Origin: Prolixibacteraceae bacterium
GTDB lineage: Bacteria > Bacteroidota > Bacteroidia > Bacteroidales > Prolixibacteraceae
Reading direction: 5' to 3'
NCBI GenBank assembly: GCA_028377305.1
Contig: JAONJW010000001.1
Location: 62,001-126,000 of the forward strand
DNA: 64,000 bases
This document shows, piece by piece, positions 60,401-64,000 of this stretch (position 1 is its first letter; every line of letters starts with the position of its first letter). Position numbers and translations under genes: made by a program. Under the pieces are notes generated by a model. That model was not told the DNA's origin. It worked only from the letters and a program-made list of their open reading frames with translations, and did no database searches.

Positions 60401-60862
60401 ATCGTCCATCTGCACCTTGGCTGCTGCCCCTGCAAATAGTTTACGATCCACCTTTTGGTATCCTGTAATGATGACTTCATCTAGTTCCTCTGCGTCACTT
60501 TTCAGTACAATGTTAAATGACTTTTCCCCCTTGATTGCGATCTCTTGGTTTTTCATACCAATGTATGATACAGATAGTACTGCATTCGCATCGCTATAAG
60601 TAATGGAGAATTTACCATCAAAGTCCGTTGCTGCACCGTTTGTTGTTCCTTTGATTATTACGGTAGCTCCAGGAATGGGCTGACCTTTAGAATCTGAAAC
60701 AGTACCAACCACGGTCTTTTTCTCTTGTGAAGCGATCGCCTCACCTGTTGTTAAATTTGCCTTTGCAATTGTATTTCCTGTAGAGATAGCAAATATCAGA
60801 CAAAACATTAATGCCCTATGAAGTATGGTTATACCTCTAGGGTTTTTAAATTTTGATTTCAT
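57413..60862 (-). CDS. SusC/RagA family TonB-linked outer-membrane protein
   Basis: [90 protein letters not shown]. Confidence 0.97.
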   Translation of the reverse strand: [1149 protein letters not shown]

Positions 60863-61149
60863 AGATGTTGATATAAATATTTAATGAATAATAATACTCT
60901 TGTAATCTACGTCGCTCGATATGCAAGGGCTATTTGGCCTAAGTGTTGTACTATGCCTAGAGAATGTTGGATTAAAAGGGTGTTATTTGATAATGCAAAT
61001 AAATAAATAAAAATGTTAATATGCAATTTTTACTAATGTGGTATGTGTGCTTTCATAATGCTAAATAAAATGTATTATATCTTATAGAATGAAATATGAT
61101 TACAAGTTATGATTTTTATATAGTGAAACTTATGTCATAGTTCATAGTA

Positions 61150-61167
61150 TGATAATGATATGTATCA
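61150..61167. promoter_or_regulatory. Fur-box-like sequence upstream of susC-like gene
   Basis: TGATAATGATATGTATCA; first half matches GATAATGATA of the Fur consensus, second half is weaker. Confidence 0.3.
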
Positions 61168-61557
61168 CTGTGATTTACAAATATTTGATTAATTTGTGTG
61201 GGATCTAGTTATATGTTAATTGTATGTCTAATTTTATCATACGTCACTATGTGCGAAATAGTGTATATTTATGCATAAATATGATATGTTATTTTTATAT
61301 TAATTCACACTTGTAATGTAATCTTTATTAAATATCTCCTTGAAGTGTCTGTTGTTGGAGGAATTTTAGGGCTAATGTGTGTGGCGAGTAGTTTATTGGT
61401 TACTGTATTGAGATATAAGTATAGAGGTGCCTGTGTCAAAAAAGTTTCGACCACCTATTATATCGATTAATGGCTCTTTATAGAATTATGTGGCGATTAT
61501 TGGAAGTTAACTGCATATGACTGCCCTCTCAAAAAATACTACGATGAACAGACGATC

Positions 61558-61776
61558 TTATATTGTAGCAGTAAATCTATAATAGTATAGGTTTTTTGAT
61601 TCTCCACAATAGTATGGAAATTTAACCCATTTATCTGCATAATCCTTTTGATCTCATTGATGATCGTCATTTAAATAATGCCTATTTTGTTCTCCTAAAT
61701 GTTTGTCAATAATGTCACATGTCTTCTCTAAGCTATTACTGCGGATCGGGTACGAATCAAAATAAACGACACGGTT
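61558..61776 (-). pseudogene. degenerate coding-like remnant with in-frame stop, family unrecognised
   Basis: NRVVYFDSYPIRSNSLEKTCDIIDKHLGEQNRHYLNDDHQ*DQKDYADKWVKFPYYCGESKNLYYYRFTATI*. Confidence 0.4.
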
Positions 61777-61812
61777 TCAAAAAGTGTGTAAATTCTTTTG
61801 AGTTATCGTTAA

Positions 61813-61843
61813 ATAGTGACCAAACAAGGGTTTGGTCACTGTT
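61813..61843. terminator. isolated strong hairpin
   Basis: AGTGACCAAA caaggg TTTGGTCACT perfect stem; no T-run. Confidence 0.4.
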
Positions 61844-62413
61844 AAGATAGGAGTTGGTGTGGTTTAATGACGGTATATTAGGGGCGAATAAGATGGTCTA
61901 TGAACCTATAAAATCAAAGTGGCTATCGTTACTTATCAAGAATATCCTTTGTAGTGGAGTGTCTAATAGTTTAAAAATGAGATGTAAACTCTTTGGTTGT
62001 ACGAGTTCTCATACTATTCCAGTTTCTAGTAATTCCTTTTCCAGTGTTCCTATGATCCCACTTTTTTAGTCTGTGAGGGTAGATGCAGAGATCTGCTTCT
62101 TAAGGGGAAAATTTTGAATGATTGTCATGGAAGCACATCCCTTTGATGTTATTTTATCCTCAGGATATTACTTGGGTTTTTCATTTTTCTGGTCTAAATA
62201 TATATCAACTAGTATTGCATGGCTTGTAATATTGGAGATATTAAAGTAGTTGAAGATCTCTTTTGGGATATTTATTAGTAATGATAATCTAGTACTTTCA
62301 TAATTAGATTAATATATAAATGATGTTAAACCTACAAATGACTGTTTTCCTATTATGTTACTTGATCGAAAATATGATGTAGAGATCGTTGTTCATAGAG
62401 GGGATATAAAACA

Positions 62414-62457
62414 AAAAAGCAGTAAACAGAAGAGGATATCTTCCATTCACTGCTTTT
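62414..62457 (-). terminator. terminator of guaB
   Basis: Minus strand AAAGCAGTgaatGGAAGAtatcCTCTTCtgttTACTGCTTTTTTG. Confidence 0.75.
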
Positions 62458-62518
62458 ATGTTATTCAACCAATTTTGGTTGTCTCATAATTGGTGATTTT
62501 GTTCCCTATAAGGAACCC

Positions 62519-64000
<1,482 letters not shown>

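Overview
This is a 64 kb Bacteroidota chromosomal window, probably Marinilabiliales- or Prolixibacter-like judging from gene content and TAnnTTTG promoters. All calls come from reading the sequence; no database search was run. Left to right it contains: a porin + BCCT transporter operon with MarR and DAACS symporter neighbours; a TonB-dependent receptor + beta-helix lipoprotein next to a PhoB/PhoR-like two-component system; Rho with a long K/E/Q/N-rich insert; rpe; a LacI-controlled seven-gene operon whose combined functions fit L-galactose catabolism (mutarotase, AKR dehydrogenase, lactonase, Zn-ADH, UxaB, UxaA, FucP-like permease), with three TTCAATCGATTGAA operators; an ssrA tmRNA followed by a small AT-rich accessory segment (short unknown genes, solo HsdR_N-type PD-(D/E)XK nuclease, decayed hipA fragment, frameshifted gene); a cluster of paralogous lipoproteins including one with start loss and three in-frame stops; ABC-F; galM / GntR / galK / galT; core genes (TsaC/Sua5-like, MATE, MnmD-like, two FKBPs, Lrp, MscS, M64 peptidase); a SusC/SusD/Mx1-peptidase/DUF4302-like locus; and guaB. 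The most interesting items are the linked L- and D-galactose modules, the tmRNA-adjacent accessory segment, and the decaying lipoprotein family.
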